Below, piece by piece: positions 5,522 through 5,846 of a stretch of DNA of 5,846 nt. Every line of letters starts with the position of its first letter. The first letter of the stretch is position 1. The position numbers were made by a program, and so were the translations under genes. Under the pieces are notes generated by a model. The model was not told where the DNA came from. It did no database searches and saw only the letters and a list, made by a program, of their open reading frames with translations. Source of the DNA: UBA10649 sp044233495. GTDB lineage: Bacteria; Actinomycetota; Actinomycetes; S36-B12. The DNA lies in contig JBIIJX010000158.1 of assembly GCA_044233495.1 (NCBI GenBank), positions 1 through 5,846 on the forward strand, in the 5' to 3' direction.

Positions 5522-5829
5522 TGGCCTCGGGGGTCGAGTTCCCCCGCGAAGAAAACCGTGGCCCGACGAAGAATGTCCACGTCATCCTCCACGCGTCGGA
5601 CCTTCGCCTTGAGCTCCTTGATCTCGGCCAGCTCCTCGCTCGTGGCACCCCGGCGCTGGCCCGAGTCGACCTGGGCCTGCAGATACCAGCGGCGCACCGT
5701 CTCAGCACCCACCCCGTTGCGCTTGGCGACCACCTCGGCCGCCGCGGTCGGGCTCGGATACTCCGCCGCGTGGTCCAGCATCTGCTGGAGGCACCGCTCC
5801 TTCACCTTCGGATCAATTCTCTTCGGCAT
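5518..5829 (-). CDS. IS3-family transposase OrfA (helix-turn-helix, HTH_Tnp_1)
   Basis: The DNA-binding component of the IS3 transposase, which recognises the terminal repeats and, alone, often moderates transposition. It has 103 residues, the normal length. The helix-turn-helix lies at about residues 10-55 (TAAAEVVAKRNGVGAETVRRW), and a leucine-zipper-like coiled coil follows at about 65-92 (ELAEIKELKAKVRRVEDDV), used for multimerisation with OrfB. It ends with the conserved ILRRATVFFAGELDP. The ATG at 5829 is chosen because GGAAGGA lies 8 bases upstream; an ATG at 5838 would lie inside that site. The stop overlaps the head of OrfB. Confidence 0.92.
   Translation of the reverse strand: MPKRIDPKVKERCLQQMLDHAAEYPSPTAAAEVVAKRNGVGAETVRRWYLQAQVDSGQRRGATSEELAEIKELKAKVRRVEDDVDILRRATVFFAGELDPRGH
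5528..5546 (-). other. Possible -1 frameshift region joining OrfA and OrfB
   Basis: On the minus strand CGGGGG, a 7-base loop and CCCCCG form a perfect 6-base-pair hairpin just before the OrfA stop. The C5 run falls in the OrfA codons GAC CCC CGA; slipping back one base there enters the OrfB frame (CCG AGG CCA TTG ATC). The usual A6G slippery sequence of IS3 elements is absent, so the exact slip site is uncertain; a TTTTC run slightly upstream is an alternative. Confidence 0.4.
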
Positions 5830-5837
5830 GACGTACA

Positions 5838-5844
5838 TCCTTCC
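5838..5844 (-). promoter_or_regulatory. Ribosome binding site deciding the OrfA start
   Basis: GGAAGGA on the minus strand lies 8 bases before the ATG at 5829 and overlaps the alternative ATG at 5838, which excludes the latter. Confidence 0.65.
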
Positions 5845-5846
5845 AA

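Larger units (their letters stand above)
4512..5846 (-). mobile_element. IS3-family insertion sequence, upstream end outside the window
   Basis: OrfA and OrfB in the classical overlapping arrangement, with OrfB in the -1 frame relative to OrfA, plus a probable terminal repeat at 4512. Both reading frames are intact in the visible part, and the catalytic triad is complete, so the element may be active. It is transcribed in the same direction as the catabolic cluster and ends about 300 bases before its first gene, so read-through into the cluster is conceivable. Confidence 0.88.

Noticed and set aside
1..5846. CRISPR arrays, tRNA or rRNA genes
   Set aside because: No regularly spaced repeats and no tRNA-like or rRNA-like conserved segments were seen on either strand.

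Overview
This window looks like actinobacterial DNA. It is fairly GC-rich, it uses GTG starts behind strong GGAG-type ribosome binding sites, and it carries an IS3-family transposase pair of a type common in Actinobacteria. No marker gene fixes the genus. Every gene I can support reads on the minus strand, so transcription runs from high to low coordinates.

Right part (about 4512-5846): most of an IS3-family insertion sequence. OrfA (5829-5518) carries the helix-turn-helix and coiled coil, and OrfB (5521-4568) has an intact DDE catalytic triad. OrfB has only a poor TTG start overlapping the OrfA stop, so a fused OrfAB made by -1 frameshifting is likely. The downstream end of the element is probably at 4512. 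The upstream end is outside the window. A 185-base stretch (4327-4511) separates the IS from the next genes and holds no recognisable gene, but its left part contains a candidate promoter.

Left part (1-4325): a catabolic gene cluster. In transcription order it encodes a small Dabb-domain (dimeric alpha/beta barrel) protein, a metal-dependent cyclase/hydrolase of the kynurenine formamidase and isatin hydrolase superfamily, a nitrilase-superfamily carbon-nitrogen hydrolase, a DsbA/FrnE-like thioredoxin-fold protein with a one-cysteine CPWA motif, a Rieske ferredoxin, and a Rieske non-heme iron oxygenase large subunit that runs off the left edge. The first two genes are 3 bases apart and the third and fourth overlap by 8 bases, so this is an operon or two linked ones. 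The likely theme is oxidation of an aromatic or heterocyclic compound by the Rieske system, with two hydrolases able to open amide, lactam or similar bonds. The substrate cannot be read from the sequence.

Regulation: almost the same palindrome, GTGTATACAC / GTGTATGCAC, occurs upstream of the first gene (4316-4325) and upstream of the ferredoxin (1248-1257). Each copy lies just downstream of a possible TTGACA-type promoter. This suggests one repressor controlling two transcription units. A strong stem-loop (2946-2985) lies between the cyclase and nitrilase genes. The oxygenase subunit is also unusual: the second histidine of the usual H-x4-H mononuclear iron site is an alanine.
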